This document shows, one piece after another, positions 25,772 through 34,764 of a DNA stretch of 59,245 nucleotides (position 1 is the stretch's first letter; every line of letters starts with the position of its first letter). Under the pieces are notes generated by a model. That model did no database searches and was not told where the DNA came from. It was given only the letters and a program-made list of their open reading frames with translations. A program made the translations under genes and the position numbers. This stretch comes from SP202 sp036339395 (GTDB taxonomy: Bacteria; Planctomycetota; Phycisphaerae; Phycisphaerales; SM1A02). Location of the stretch: assembly GCA_036339395.1 (NCBI GenBank), contig JAYZBD010000099.1, forward strand, positions 1 to 59,245. Reading direction: 5' to 3'.

Positions 25772-27952
25772 ATGAAAGACATATTTGTAGAACGTGAAAT
25801 CGGTGGACGCATGCTTCGTTTCGAGACCGGGAAGGTCGCGAAACTGGCGAGTGGTGCAATCATTGCCCGCTATGCGGAATCCGCGGTGCTCTGCACCGCG
25901 ATGCGTGCGGATCCCCGCCCCGGACTGGATTTCTTCCCGCTTCAGTGCGATTACCGCGAACGACTGACTGCGTCAGGCAAGTTCCCAGGTGGTTTCAGGA
26001 AGCGTGAAGGCGCTCCGGGTGAGAAGGAAATTCTCACCATGCGGATGATCGATCGACCGATTCGCCCCCTGTTTCCCGACGGATTCATCGACGAAGTTCA
26101 GCTTCAATGCTGGGTCATGAGTCATGACGGGCAGAATGACACGGACGTACTGGCCTGCACAGGAGCATCAGCCGCACTGTGCTGCACGGATGCACCCTTC
26201 GAGGGTCCGGTTGCAACAGTTCGTGTCGGCCGAATTGTCACCGAGAGTGGTGAACAGTTCGTGCTGAACCCCACCCACGCCCAGATGGAGTATTCCGACC
26301 TGGACCTGGTGCTTTCAGGTCACGCCGACGGCGTGAACATGATTGAAGTGGGAGCGGCCGAGATCGACGAGGACTCGATGCTCAAGGCCATCGAGTTCGG
26401 CTACGAGGAAGGCATCAAGCTCATTCTCGAAATGCAGAATGAACTCATGGAGAAGGTCGGGGCCACCGAGAAGCGTCCTGGTTCCAGTTCGCTGCCCTCG
26501 GATGAGGTCATGGAGAAGGTCATTGCATTCGCGAAGGACGAGATGAAGACCGCCCGACAGATCAAGGGCAAGCACGACCGAGGCGACAAGGTTGGCGAAC
26601 TGCGTCAACGCATGATGGATGAAGTCTTCCCCGTACCGGGTGATGACGCGTCCTACTCCGCTCACAAGCAGTCAGACGCGGATCGATCCGCTGCCAAAGA
26701 GGCCTTCCGAACGCTTGAGAAGAAGGTCACCCGCTCCCTGATCGTCGATGACGGCATTCGAGCGGATGGTCGGGAGTACAAGGAGATCCGTCCGATCGAC
26801 GCCGAGGTGAAGATGTTCGCCCGGTCGCATGGTTCATGCCTCTTCCAGCGAGGCGAGACGCAGAGCATCGTTTCCTGTGCACTGGGGACGGGCAGAGACG
26901 AGCAGATCGTCGATGGCCTGATGCCCGAGTATGCCAAGAAGTTCTATCTTCACTACAACTTCCCGCCGTTCTGCGTCGGTGAAGCCGGTCGCATCATGGG
27001 ACCGGGTCGACGTGAGATCGGTCATGGTGCTCTTGCAGAGCGATCACTCATGGGCATCCTTCCTGATATCGAGGATTTCCCATACACCATCCGCCTCGTG
27101 AGCGACATCACCGAATCCAACGGGTCATCCTCGATGGCCTCGGTCTGCGGTGGTTGCCTGGCCCTGATGGATGCAGGTGTTCCGATCAAGGACACGTGTG
27201 CCGGCATCTCGGTCGGTCGATTCAGCAACGACTCAGGCAAGATCGTCCATGTAACGGACATCATCGGTGAAGAGGATTTCTTCGGCGACATGGACTTCAA
27301 GGTGTCCGGAACACGCGATGGCATCACGGGCATCCAGCTCGACCTGAAGGCTCGCGGACTCTGGTTCGATGAGATCAAGACGATCTTTGCCCAGGCTCGT
27401 GAAGGTCGCCTCCAGATCATCGAGAGGATGGAGAGCATCATCGCGAAGCCACGCGAGGAAACCTCCGAGTATGCTCCGAAGCTCCTGCAGATCCAGATCG
27501 ATCCAGACAAGATCGGCAAGCTCATCGGGCCTGGTGGCAAGACGATTCGAAGCATCCAGGAACGAACTGGTGCGACGGTCGATGTCGACAACGACGGCAC
27601 GGTCACCATCGCCGCCATCGGTGGCACGCCTGGTCGTGCTGCATTGGCCGAGGTCGAAGCACTCTGTGCCGAGATCCGGGTCGGAACCATCTTCGATGGC
27701 AAGGTTGTTTCAACGAAGGACTTCGGTGCCTTCGTCGAACTTGTTCCAGGTACGGACGGCATGTGTCACATTTCCGAACTTGATGATGGCTTCGTCAAGA
27801 ATGTCGAGGACGTTGTCAAGGTCGGGGACACCATCCGTGTCAAGGTCATCAATGTCGATGACAGCGGTCGGATCAAGCTTTCCCGGAAGGTACTCCTGAA
27901 GGAAGAAGCTGCCGACAGCGAGGAGAACGCGGAGGAAACCGTCGAGGCCTGA
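25772..27952 (+). CDS. pnp: Polynucleotide phosphorylase
   Basis: A 726-residue 3'-5' exoribonuclease using phosphate. It has the two RNase PH domains (residues about 1-230 and 320-560; the second shows QRGETQSIVSCALGTGRDEQ and the GR-ES-NGSSSMASVCGG catalytic stretch), the linking helical domain, then a KH domain (IQIDPDKIGKLIGPGGKTIR) and a C-terminal S1 domain (GTIFDGKVVSTKDFGAFVEL) with an acidic tail. I chose the ATG at 25772 because MKDIFVEREIGGRML fits the family; 25757 is an alternative. It probably works in mRNA decay and is transcribed with rpsO. Confidence 0.97.
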   Translation: MKDIFVEREIGGRMLRFETGKVAKLASGAIIARYAESAVLCTAMRADPRPGLDFFPLQCDYRERLTASGKFPGGFRKREGAPGEKEILTMRMIDRPIRPLFPDGFIDEVQLQCWVMSHDGQNDTDVLACTGASAALCCTDAPFEGPVATVRVGRIVTESGEQFVLNPTHAQMEYSDLDLVLSGHADGVNMIEVGAAEIDEDSMLKAIEFGYEEGIKLILEMQNELMEKVGATEKRPGSSSLPSDEVMEKVIAFAKDEMKTARQIKGKHDRGDKVGELRQRMMDEVFPVPGDDASYSAHKQSDADRSAAKEAFRTLEKKVTRSLIVDDGIRADGREYKEIRPIDAEVKMFARSHGSCLFQRGETQSIVSCALGTGRDEQIVDGLMPEYAKKFYLHYNFPPFCVGEAGRIMGPGRREIGHGALAERSLMGILPDIEDFPYTIRLVSDITESNGSSSMASVCGGCLALMDAGVPIKDTCAGISVGRFSNDSGKIVHVTDIIGEEDFFGDMDFKVSGTRDGITGIQLDLKARGLWFDEIKTIFAQAREGRLQIIERMESIIAKPREETSEYAPKLLQIQIDPDKIGKLIGPGGKTIRSIQERTGATVDVDNDGTVTIAAIGGTPGRAALAEVEALCAEIRVGTIFDGKVVSTKDFGAFVELVPGTDGMCHISELDDGFVKNVEDVVKVGDTIRVKVINVDDSGRIKLSRKVLLKEEAADSEENAEETVEA

Positions 27953-27995
27953 TTGGCCCTGGTTCGGTGACCCGAAGCAGAGATGGAGCAGACCA

Positions 27996-28829
27996 ATGAT
28001 CCCGCTGTGGTTGGGCATTGGCGTCGTTCTCGGTATCGTCATCTCGATGCCAGGGCTCATCGTGCTGCTTCGCCGTGCAACCCACCGTGCACGCGAAGCC
28101 GAGCGTGAGGCTCGTCATGCCCAACGGCTCGCTGAACTTGGATCGATGACAAGCGGGCTTGCCCACGAGATCAAGAACCCGCTTTCGACGGTCGGTCTCA
28201 ACGCACAACTGCTCAGAGAGGATCTCGTCGATCTCGAAGTATCCAGCAGCGATCGAAGTCGTCTTACGGACCGGGTAGATGCATTGGCGAGGGAAGTGGA
28301 TCGACTCGGCTCGATCCTGTCTGACTTTCTCGATTTCGCGGGTCGGATCAGGCTGGATCCGCAGGAGCACGATCTCTCCGCGATCGTCGAGGAACTCAGT
28401 GATTTCTATCATCCCCAATGTGAAAAAGCAGGAGTCATCCTGCGAGTCCAGCTACCTCCAGAACCGGTCTCGGTGCGAGTTGATGAAAGCCTGCTGAAGC
28501 AGTCACTGCTGAACCTGATGATCAACGCCACCCAGGTCCTGGAAGCTCAGCGTGTCGGTGCGACGTCCGAGCGGCTCGATGACGAGTTGATCCTGAAGGT
28601 CGAGCAGGATGAAACAACGGCCCGAATACATGTCATCGATACGGGGCCGGGCGTGCCGGAAGCAGATCGGGAGTCCATCTTCCACCCATATGTCTCCGGC
28701 AGGAAGGGCGGTACCGGGCTGGGTCTTCCAACTGCACGTCGAATCATCGAGGAACATGGTGGCCGCCTCGAGGTGGACTCCATGGCTGGACGAGGGAGTG
28801 ATTTCATGATTTCCCTGCCGCGGGCCTGA
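27996..28829 (+). CDS. Sensor histidine kinase, single membrane helix
   Basis: A 277-residue kinase with one N-terminal membrane helix (WLGIGVVLGIVISMPGLIVL) and no visible sensor domain. A short coiled-coil linker leads to the H-box LGSMTSGLAHEIKNPLSTVG with the phospho-His, the N-box SLLNLMINATQVLE, the G1 box VIDTGPGVPEAD and G2 box KGGTGLGLPTARRIIEEHGG. It probably senses through partners or the membrane. The convergent ANTAR response regulator ends four bases away, but the usual co-directional partner is missing, so pairing is uncertain. Confidence 0.92.
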   Translation: MIPLWLGIGVVLGIVISMPGLIVLLRRATHRAREAEREARHAQRLAELGSMTSGLAHEIKNPLSTVGLNAQLLREDLVDLEVSSSDRSRLTDRVDALAREVDRLGSILSDFLDFAGRIRLDPQEHDLSAIVEELSDFYHPQCEKAGVILRVQLPPEPVSVRVDESLLKQSLLNLMINATQVLEAQRVGATSERLDDELILKVEQDETTARIHVIDTGPGVPEADRESIFHPYVSGRKGGTGLGLPTARRIIEEHGGRLEVDSMAGRGSDFMISLPRA

Positions 28830-28833
28830 CAGG

Positions 28834-29472
28834 TCAATCGCCCAGCAGATCGTCGGATTCGACGATGGCCGATGCAACTTCAACAAGTGTCTTCCGGTTG
28901 TTTCGTGCCTGCTTCTGGAGAAGTTTCATGGCTTCCGGTTCTTCGATTTCCTTGCGCTTCACGAGAATCCACTTCGCCCGTTCAATGATCTTCCGTTGTT
29001 CCAGCCGCTCATTGAGTTGCTGAATGTGTTCATTCTGCCGGATCCAGTCCAGGTACCTGCTCCAGGCGATATCAATCCCGACGCGAAGTTGATCCCGGCT
29101 CAGGGGCTTGAGTATGTATCCGAAGACTCCGGCCTCGGTGCTGGACTCGACGAAATCCTGGTCCGAATAGGCCGAGATGATGACGACGGGAATATTGATT
29201 TCATTGAAGATCGTATTGGCGGCTTCGATACCATTCATCCCCGGCATCTGGATATCAAGGAGTGCAAGATCCGGCTGGATTTCCCTGCACAGATCCATGG
29301 CCTCGGCCCCGTTGCTGGCTGGACCGATGACGGTATACCCGAGTTCCTCGAGGTTGTTCTTCATGCCCGTTGCAACGAGGTGCTCGTCATCAGCTACGAG
29401 GATCGTAGTGGGCCGTTCGAACTGGTCATCCGTGGTACCGGATGTCGCATCGTCTTGTGTCGTCATGGACAT
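28834..29472 (-). CDS. Response regulator with ANTAR RNA-binding domain
   Basis: A 212-residue regulator. The receiver domain has VADDEHLVATG with the acidic pair, the phospho-Asp in PDLALLDIQMPGMNGIEA, the conserved VVIISAYSD and Lys in GYILKPLSRDQL. The C-terminal ~60 residues (RLEQRKIIERAKWILVKRKE then EPEAMKLLQKQARNNRKTL) form an ANTAR domain, which binds paired hairpins in leader RNAs to prevent termination. Start 29472 (MSMTTQ) has AGGA upstream. ANTAR regulators such as NasT and EutV control nitrogen or amine use; the target here is unknown. Confidence 0.9.
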   Translation of the reverse strand: MSMTTQDDATSGTTDDQFERPTTILVADDEHLVATGMKNNLEELGYTVIGPASNGAEAMDLCREIQPDLALLDIQMPGMNGIEAANTIFNEINIPVVIISAYSDQDFVESSTEAGVFGYILKPLSRDQLRVGIDIAWSRYLDWIRQNEHIQQLNERLEQRKIIERAKWILVKRKEIEEPEAMKLLQKQARNNRKTLVEVASAIVESDDLLGD

Positions 29473-29579
29473 GGTTCCTGCATCATTGCAACGTTCCGCA
29501 AGGTCGAATCGTGGGCCTTGCCGGTACTGCATTGTATCAATGGCAGGAGTCTTGCCGGGGTATCTTCGTTGAAGTTGTC

Positions 29580-30764
29580 TCAGTCGAGAAAGTCGGCTTC
29601 CTTGAGCCTTTCGGGCACATAGACCTCGGAAACGTATGAAATATCCTTGGTTATGAGCGATTCAACTTCCATCTTGAACCCGTTGCGAAGCATCGTCTTG
29701 ATCTCCTTCTGCCACGGTTTCTTCTTTTCAAACCAAGGGTAGTTCATGATCTGCTTCGCCCGCGTGATGTCCCGATCGTTGAGATCGATCTTGACATCAT
29801 TGCTGAGATCACATCGATCGAAGTCTCCAGCGCGGATGCCGAGGAACTTCGCGTCCGGGATGGCCATTCGCTGGCTCTCGAACGCCAGGTTGATCGAACC
29901 CTGCTTGATCACGCTGTAGATGTAGTGGCCCCACGGATCGCAATCGAGAAGGCAGTAGACGGGAATCTTCAGTTCCTTGTGCAGGCGGTGCAGCATGCGC
30001 CGTACGCCTCGGGGAGGCTGTCCCGATCCTTCGGTCAGGATGCAGTTGTGTGTTTCCCAGAACCGGTCCTCGTTGAACCTGCTCCAGACGGTGTCCTTCT
30101 CGACATGCAGGATGAAATCAGCCTCGGAGTTCTTGAACTGGATCACGCTCGGCTCGCAGATGCTTGGAATGGCGTATCCCCCCGTACCCATTCGACGGCA
30201 ATCGATTTCATCACCGTTGTCGATGATCGTGATGTTTCCGACCATCGTTCCACGCTTCTTCGCAAAGACATGAAGTTCTTCCCGCAGTCCGTCGATCGTG
30301 ACCTCGAGATCCTCGAGGATGCCATCGGATTCCGACTGTTCATCGAAGGTCTTTTCATTCGTCCCCTCGATCGTATGAAGGGACATGTAATACATGCCAC
30401 GGAGGCTCAGGGTCTTCTCAGCTTCGATGAGGTCCTTGCAACCCCTGGAAACCAGCATCATCTGCATGAACTTGCGGGCCTGTCCAGCGTTGAACAGTTC
30501 CCGCCGCTGCTTGCTTGAACCCATTTCAAGGATTCGCTTCTTCACGTTGTACTTCATGTTGTTGACGCTGCGGATGGGAATTTCGACGAAGGGCTCTCTC
30601 TGGGCGAGACTCGATTTGACGATTGCATTCGTCATTGACGTGATCTTCGACGTTGTCTCCCGGTCTCGTTCCTTGCTCACGACGCCTCGTCGTCTTGAGC
30701 TCCCGGCCGCCTTCTTCCGGGAAGTGGATTTCTTCTTGGTCTTCTTGCGGGTCTTCTTTGCCAT
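29580..30764 (-). CDS. top6A: DNA topoisomerase VI subunit A (Spo11-like)
   Basis: A 394-residue type IIB topoisomerase cleaving subunit, homologous to Spo11. The winged-helix domain carries the catalytic Tyr in SLRGMYYMSLHTIEG (Y125 or Y126); the TOPRIM domain has the acidic residue in ILHVEKDTVWSR and the DxD in YCLLDCDPWGHYIYSVI. It makes double-strand breaks with a covalent 5' link so another duplex can pass. The first ~28 residues are a basic tail (MAKKTRKKTKKKSTSRKK) not typical of archaeal Top6A. It lies 14 bases after top6B on the same strand, so the heterotetramer is made from one transcript. Confidence 0.95.
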   Translation of the reverse strand: MAKKTRKKTKKKSTSRKKAAGSSRRRGVVSKERDRETTSKITSMTNAIVKSSLAQREPFVEIPIRSVNNMKYNVKKRILEMGSSKQRRELFNAGQARKFMQMMLVSRGCKDLIEAEKTLSLRGMYYMSLHTIEGTNEKTFDEQSESDGILEDLEVTIDGLREELHVFAKKRGTMVGNITIIDNGDEIDCRRMGTGGYAIPSICEPSVIQFKNSEADFILHVEKDTVWSRFNEDRFWETHNCILTEGSGQPPRGVRRMLHRLHKELKIPVYCLLDCDPWGHYIYSVIKQGSINLAFESQRMAIPDAKFLGIRAGDFDRCDLSNDVKIDLNDRDITRAKQIMNYPWFEKKKPWQKEIKTMLRNGFKMEVESLITKDISYVSEVYVPERLKEADFLD

Positions 30765-30778
30765 GGAAATGGTTCCGT

Positions 30779-32656
30779 TCAGCGGGCCTTGCTTGAGGAC
30801 TTCTTCCTGTTCGATGATTTCTTCTTCGTGGACTTCCTCGCAGATTTCTTCTTCGTGGACTTCCTCGCAGATTTCTTCTTCATGACGGGCGGCTCATCAC
30901 CTTCGAACAGGGAATCAGCCTCGTCGCCGGACAGGAACTGGCGGTCGGGCAGGATGATCACATCTTCGTCCTGTTGAAGTCGCTTGTTGCTCACGACCTT
31001 CCCGTCAAGGTCCAGTTTCTGATCTGCTTCACGAGTCTTCTTCGCAGCCTGCTTTCGAAGCGCTGCATAGAGCTTCTTCGGATCTGTACCGACGAGGGCT
31101 TCGCAGCAGACGGCGATCTCTCCGATGTATCGCTCGAAGATGTCACGCCGCTCAGCTTGTTTTCTCATCTGCTTGCGCCGCCTGAGGTAGGTCCCCAGTT
31201 TCCTGCCACATTCCTGGAGGGCAAGTTTCATCTCCTTCCGGATCTCGTCGTAGTCGGCGATCGCTTCCTTGGATTCGCTCGTAAAGGGCACCCAGACACT
31301 GGCCATGTGCACGAGAACGACAAGTGGACCCGTTGGGAGTGACCCCCTGGGCTGAGACAGGCCGTAATTCTTCCAGGATGTTTCCGCCACGGCCTTGAAC
31401 GAACTGCAGGCGGACTGCTGGTAGAGCAGTGGGACACGATTGGCGAATCGCAGGATCCGCGCGGTCTCCTCCGAACCAAGCGAGCCTCCATAGGCGATGG
31501 CGACCTCCATCTGGAAGGGATTTCCTCGATAGACGGATGGGGGCCGGGTCGCAGCAGCGAAGAACTCGGCCTGGACTTCCTTGAGCAGGCCTGCCAACAG
31601 TGCCCTCGATCCGATTGGAACGAGGCAATCCGTCGGTGGCGACATGATCGAGGCTTCCTGGATCGCCTGGTAGAGGCAGTTGGCCTCTGCATGTCCCAGT
31701 TGGCTGACGCGTGTCCGGGGTGTGATGGTCTTGCTTGAGAGCTTGTCCGCCTTCTTCGCAAGTTCACTGGCCTTGCGTTGTCCGACACGGCAGAACTCGC
31801 TCTGGAGGAATGCGCTGAGGCTGCCGGCATCGGTCCGTTCGAGCATCTGGATCAGCGTTCCAAGTTCAATCCCCTTCGGATGCGGCTTGATCTCCTTGGG
31901 TTCGTCTGGAAGTTCATCGACCGCCCGTGGAAAGACGATGGTTTCATTCGTCGGGGAGATCCAGGTCAACTCGGCATGCGGATTCGCGATGGCCGTCTGC
32001 TCGAGGTATTCGTCGATCGATTGGCGTCCTTTCTGGTACCGACCCTCAAGTTCGATGACGACCTGTGTTCCGTTCCCACCGGGAAACAGGGCATCACTCT
32101 TCGGAGACTCCTTGTCAGTAACAACCTCGGCGCGGTTCTTCGAAGTATCGATCTTCAGGGTGACATCATGTGCGGGTTTCCGGCGTGAAGTCTTCGAGAT
32201 GATGTGTACAGGTTTGCCTGTCGTCATCAATCCGTACATGCCGGCTGCCGAGATGCCGATGCCCTGCTGTCCTCGGGACATCTTCATCCGATGGAACTTC
32301 GATCCATAGAGCAGCTTTCCGAAGATGGATTCGATCTGTGCCCGGACGATGCCCGGTCCATTGTCACGGACCGTCAACTTGAATCGTGACTCATCCAGTT
32401 GCAGAAGTCGTACATGGATGTCAGGGAGAATGCCTGCTTCTTCACAGGCATCAAGGGCATTGTCGACAGCTTCCTTCACGGCTGTCAGCAAGGCCTTGCG
32501 TGGATTGTCAAAGCCCAGGAGATGGCGGTTCTTGGCAAAGAACTCGCTGACGGAAATTTCGCGCTGCTTCTCCGCCATGGATTCGGCGGTGGCGACCGAC
32601 CTGGTCGTGGTCTTCTTCGAGCGTGCCGGTTTCTTCCTGGTCTTGGCGCTGGGCAT
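30779..32656 (-). CDS. top6B: DNA topoisomerase VI subunit B (ATPase)
   Basis: A 625-residue GHKL-family ATPase subunit of topoisomerase VI. The N box is KEAVDNALDACEEAGILPDI, the metal site VRDNGPGIVRAQIE, and G2 is SRGQQGIGISAAGMYGL; a helix-two-turn-helix and a transducer domain with PTGPLVVLVHMASVWVPFTS follow. ATP binding closes the gate around the transported duplex. Both ends carry basic tails: about 20 residues at the N-terminus (AKTRKKPARSKKTTTRS) and a C-terminal stretch of KKKSARKST repeats. It is encoded just ahead of top6A. Confidence 0.96.
   Translation of the reverse strand: MPSAKTRKKPARSKKTTTRSVATAESMAEKQREISVSEFFAKNRHLLGFDNPRKALLTAVKEAVDNALDACEEAGILPDIHVRLLQLDESRFKLTVRDNGPGIVRAQIESIFGKLLYGSKFHRMKMSRGQQGIGISAAGMYGLMTTGKPVHIISKTSRRKPAHDVTLKIDTSKNRAEVVTDKESPKSDALFPGGNGTQVVIELEGRYQKGRQSIDEYLEQTAIANPHAELTWISPTNETIVFPRAVDELPDEPKEIKPHPKGIELGTLIQMLERTDAGSLSAFLQSEFCRVGQRKASELAKKADKLSSKTITPRTRVSQLGHAEANCLYQAIQEASIMSPPTDCLVPIGSRALLAGLLKEVQAEFFAAATRPPSVYRGNPFQMEVAIAYGGSLGSEETARILRFANRVPLLYQQSACSSFKAVAETSWKNYGLSQPRGSLPTGPLVVLVHMASVWVPFTSESKEAIADYDEIRKEMKLALQECGRKLGTYLRRRKQMRKQAERRDIFERYIGEIAVCCEALVGTDPKKLYAALRKQAAKKTREADQKLDLDGKVVSNKRLQQDEDVIILPDRQFLSGDEADSLFEGDEPPVMKKKSARKSTKKKSARKSTKKKSSNRKKSSSKAR
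30816..30884 (-). repeat. 27-bp tandem repeat at the end of top6B
   Basis: Two perfect 27-base units (30816-30842 and 30843-30869) and a partial third encode KKKSARKST copies in the C-terminal tail of subunit B. Unit number may vary between strains. Confidence 0.9.
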
Positions 32657-32790
32657 GGTGGTGGGAGAAGGGAATCCTGGTACTGCAAGCCGTCGTCACG
32701 ACGTCGATCACATGCAGAACCATCGGCCCAGCAAGGGTTTCCACGCTAGTTTGTGCACGCGGGTCGCCCAGGTCCGGTGTATCTGCCGGC

Positions 32791-32819
32791 TCGACACCCG
32801 GCCGGGGTATGGGTATCCT
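32791..32819 (+). promoter_or_regulatory. Sigma-70-type promoter of ndk
   Basis: TCGACA at 32791-32796, a 17-base spacer, TATCCT at 32814-32819, 36 bases before the ndk ATG. Confidence 0.6.
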
Positions 32820-32855
32820 TCGCCCGCTCGTGGCAATCGAGCCTGGAGATTCCAT

Positions 32856-33326
32856 ATGGAAACTACATTGATCATCCTGAAGCCAGACGCCCTCCAGAGG
32901 GGGCTCATGGGTCGCATCATCAGCCGCTTCGAGGACAAGGGACTCCAGGTGGTGGCAGCCAAGCTCATGAAGATCAGCCAGGAACTGGCTGCTCGGCACT
33001 ACGAATCACATGAGGGAAAGCCCTTCTACGACGGCCTTGTTTCCTTCATGACCTCCTCACCGGTCCTCGTACTTGCCTTGAGGGGGATTGACGCAATCAC
33101 CATCAGCAGGGGAATGATGGGCGCTACCTTTGGTTCAAAGGCTGAACCTGGAACGATTCGAGGGGATTTCGGAGTCTCAAACTCCTTCAACCTCATTCAT
33201 GGCAGCGACAGCCCTGAAGCAGCCGAGCGTGAGTTAGGGCTCTTTTTCGCTTCAGGAGAGATCCAGGAGTGGTCTCGAGCAATCGAGGGCTGGGTCTACG
33301 ATTGCTCTGGCGATACCCCTGAATAA
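32856..33326 (+). CDS. ndk: Nucleoside diphosphate kinase
   Basis: A 156-residue enzyme that passes the gamma-phosphate of ATP to other nucleoside diphosphates. It starts METTLIILKPDALQRGLMGR, has the substrate loops FYDGLVSFMTSSPVLVLALR and the phospho-His in GVSNSFNLIHGSDSPEAAER. The ATG at 32856 has GGAG nine bases upstream and a good promoter before it. A frame reaching back to 32325 is antisense to top6B and is not real. The length is slightly above the usual ~140 because of a short C-terminal extension. Confidence 0.97.
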   Translation: METTLIILKPDALQRGLMGRIISRFEDKGLQVVAAKLMKISQELAARHYESHEGKPFYDGLVSFMTSSPVLVLALRGIDAITISRGMMGATFGSKAEPGTIRGDFGVSNSFNLIHGSDSPEAAERELGLFFASGEIQEWSRAIEGWVYDCSGDTPE

Positions 33327-33628
33327 GCCCGGAAACGGGTATTTCACGCACCGTACCCACGGATGTACTGCCAAAAGGCTGTAAATCACGTGCCACGCCG
33401 TTCTTCTGCGACAATTTCGCACCTACCCACGAACAAATCGCCGTGGGAATCGTCTTGTAAGAGGGCATGTTCCGGATGACCGGCCGGGCCATGGCCTCCT
33501 GGAGGTGGTCCAGTAACAAATCTGCACTGCAAGTCCCCTGGTGTCCGTATGTACAGGGGGGCAGGTTGGTTGCCGGCTGGAGGATCCCCCAGGTATTCAG
33601 GAATCCGGTGAAGGGATCAGTTGACACG
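33327..33628. other. Gene-free stretch between ndk and the sigma factor
   Basis: About 300 bases with no gene. A weak cccg-gaaa-cggg hairpin with tattt after it follows the ndk stop at 33328-33344. Nothing else stands out; promoter elements for the sigma gene are presumably here but I cannot pin them. Confidence 0.4.
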
Positions 33629-34669
33629 ATGAGCGCACTCCGAAACAGGACTGCAACAGGCAAGCGGGATGCAAAAAGACGTTCGTTGACCAGGAAGGGT
33701 CGCGCAGTTGCCTCGTGCAGGCGACTTTCCAGGTCTGACAAGTCACTCGTACAGGCAATCCTCGACCATCCGGTCGATTTTGTCGACAGTGAAACCTTTC
33801 ACAAGCCACGTGCGAAACAGACGCTGTTCGACAAGGCAGACCCCGTCCGCCGAGCCGACGTGGCCTGGTATCGGCCCCTTATAGATGATGTCGTTGGAAC
33901 ACGTCCTGAATCAAAATCGACCAAGGATTCGATCGTCCTGACCAGGGATGAAGAGCGAACGATCTTCCTTCAATACAATTATGCCCGTTTCAAGGTCGCT
34001 TCCATGCAGAAGCGGCTTGGGAACAGGAAGCCGACACCCAGGCAGTCAACCGAGTTGCTGTACTGGTATAGACTTTCACGCCAACTCCGTGATCAGATCG
34101 CCGAGTCGAATCTCGCGCTTGTTCTTGCGATGGCGAAGCGAGCACGGATCAACGCAGTCGACTTTTCCGACCAGATCAGTGAAGGCAACATGGCACTTCT
34201 TCGAAGCGTCGACAAGTTTGATGTTGGTCGAGGATTCAAGTTCTCAACCTATGCCTGCCGAGCGATCCTCAAGGGTTTCTATCGCCAGGGAATGAAGGAC
34301 ACGCGGCATCGCCAGCGATTTCCGACGACGTTCGACCCGGCCATGGAAGCGGGTGATCCCTGTGAGAATCGAAGGCGTGAGGATCAATTCGATTCGGCAC
34401 GCGAGGTCAAGCAACTCATGCAGGAGAACAAGGCCGATCTCTCCTCCATCGAACTGGTTGTTCTCCAGCATCGATTCGGTTTCGAGCCGGGCCGGAGTGG
34501 TCGCCCGCTGACCCTTGCCCAGGTGGGAAAACTCATCGGTGTCACCAAGGAACGGGTCAGGCAGATCCAGAACAAGGCTCTCGGCAAGCTGCGTGAGGCA
34601 GTCGAGCAGCGATGCCTCCCCCGTACTGAACGCGATCATCAAGGTGGAATCGGCTTTTCGATCAACTGA
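33629..34669 (+). CDS. Sigma-70 family RNA polymerase sigma factor
   Basis: A 346-residue sigma factor. Region 2 is recognisable: ESNLALVLAMAKRARINAVD, FSDQISEGNMALLRSVDKFD and GRGFKFSTYACRAILKGFYR. Region 4 contains SSIELVVLQHRFGFEPG and LTLAQVGKLIGVTKERVRQI with a helix-turn-helix. The stretch between them is short and lacks a clear region 3. The ~110 N-terminal residues are basic and not recognised. It may be a planctomycete-type alternative sigma factor. The ATG at 33629 is the best start; a perfect terminator follows the gene. Confidence 0.88.
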   Translation: MSALRNRTATGKRDAKRRSLTRKGRAVASCRRLSRSDKSLVQAILDHPVDFVDSETFHKPRAKQTLFDKADPVRRADVAWYRPLIDDVVGTRPESKSTKDSIVLTRDEERTIFLQYNYARFKVASMQKRLGNRKPTPRQSTELLYWYRLSRQLRDQIAESNLALVLAMAKRARINAVDFSDQISEGNMALLRSVDKFDVGRGFKFSTYACRAILKGFYRQGMKDTRHRQRFPTTFDPAMEAGDPCENRRREDQFDSAREVKQLMQENKADLSSIELVVLQHRFGFEPGRSGRPLTLAQVGKLIGVTKERVRQIQNKALGKLREAVEQRCLPRTERDHQGGIGFSIN

Positions 34670-34704
34670 ACCTCTTCTTCTCCCCGGAAACCCCTCTTTC
34701 AACG

Positions 34705-34740
34705 CAACCCGACCCTGCAGCAGGGTCGGGTTGTCGTTTT
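34705..34740 (+). terminator. Rho-independent terminator after the sigma gene
   Basis: caacccgaccctg-cag-cagggtcgggttg, a perfect 13-bp stem, followed by tcgtttt. Confidence 0.9.
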
Positions 34741-34764
34741 CACCACTGAGGCCTCGACGGGCCG

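Noticed and set aside
32325..32855. In-frame extension upstream of ndk
   Set aside because: It runs antisense to the top6B start, and a good RBS and promoter favour the ATG at 32856.
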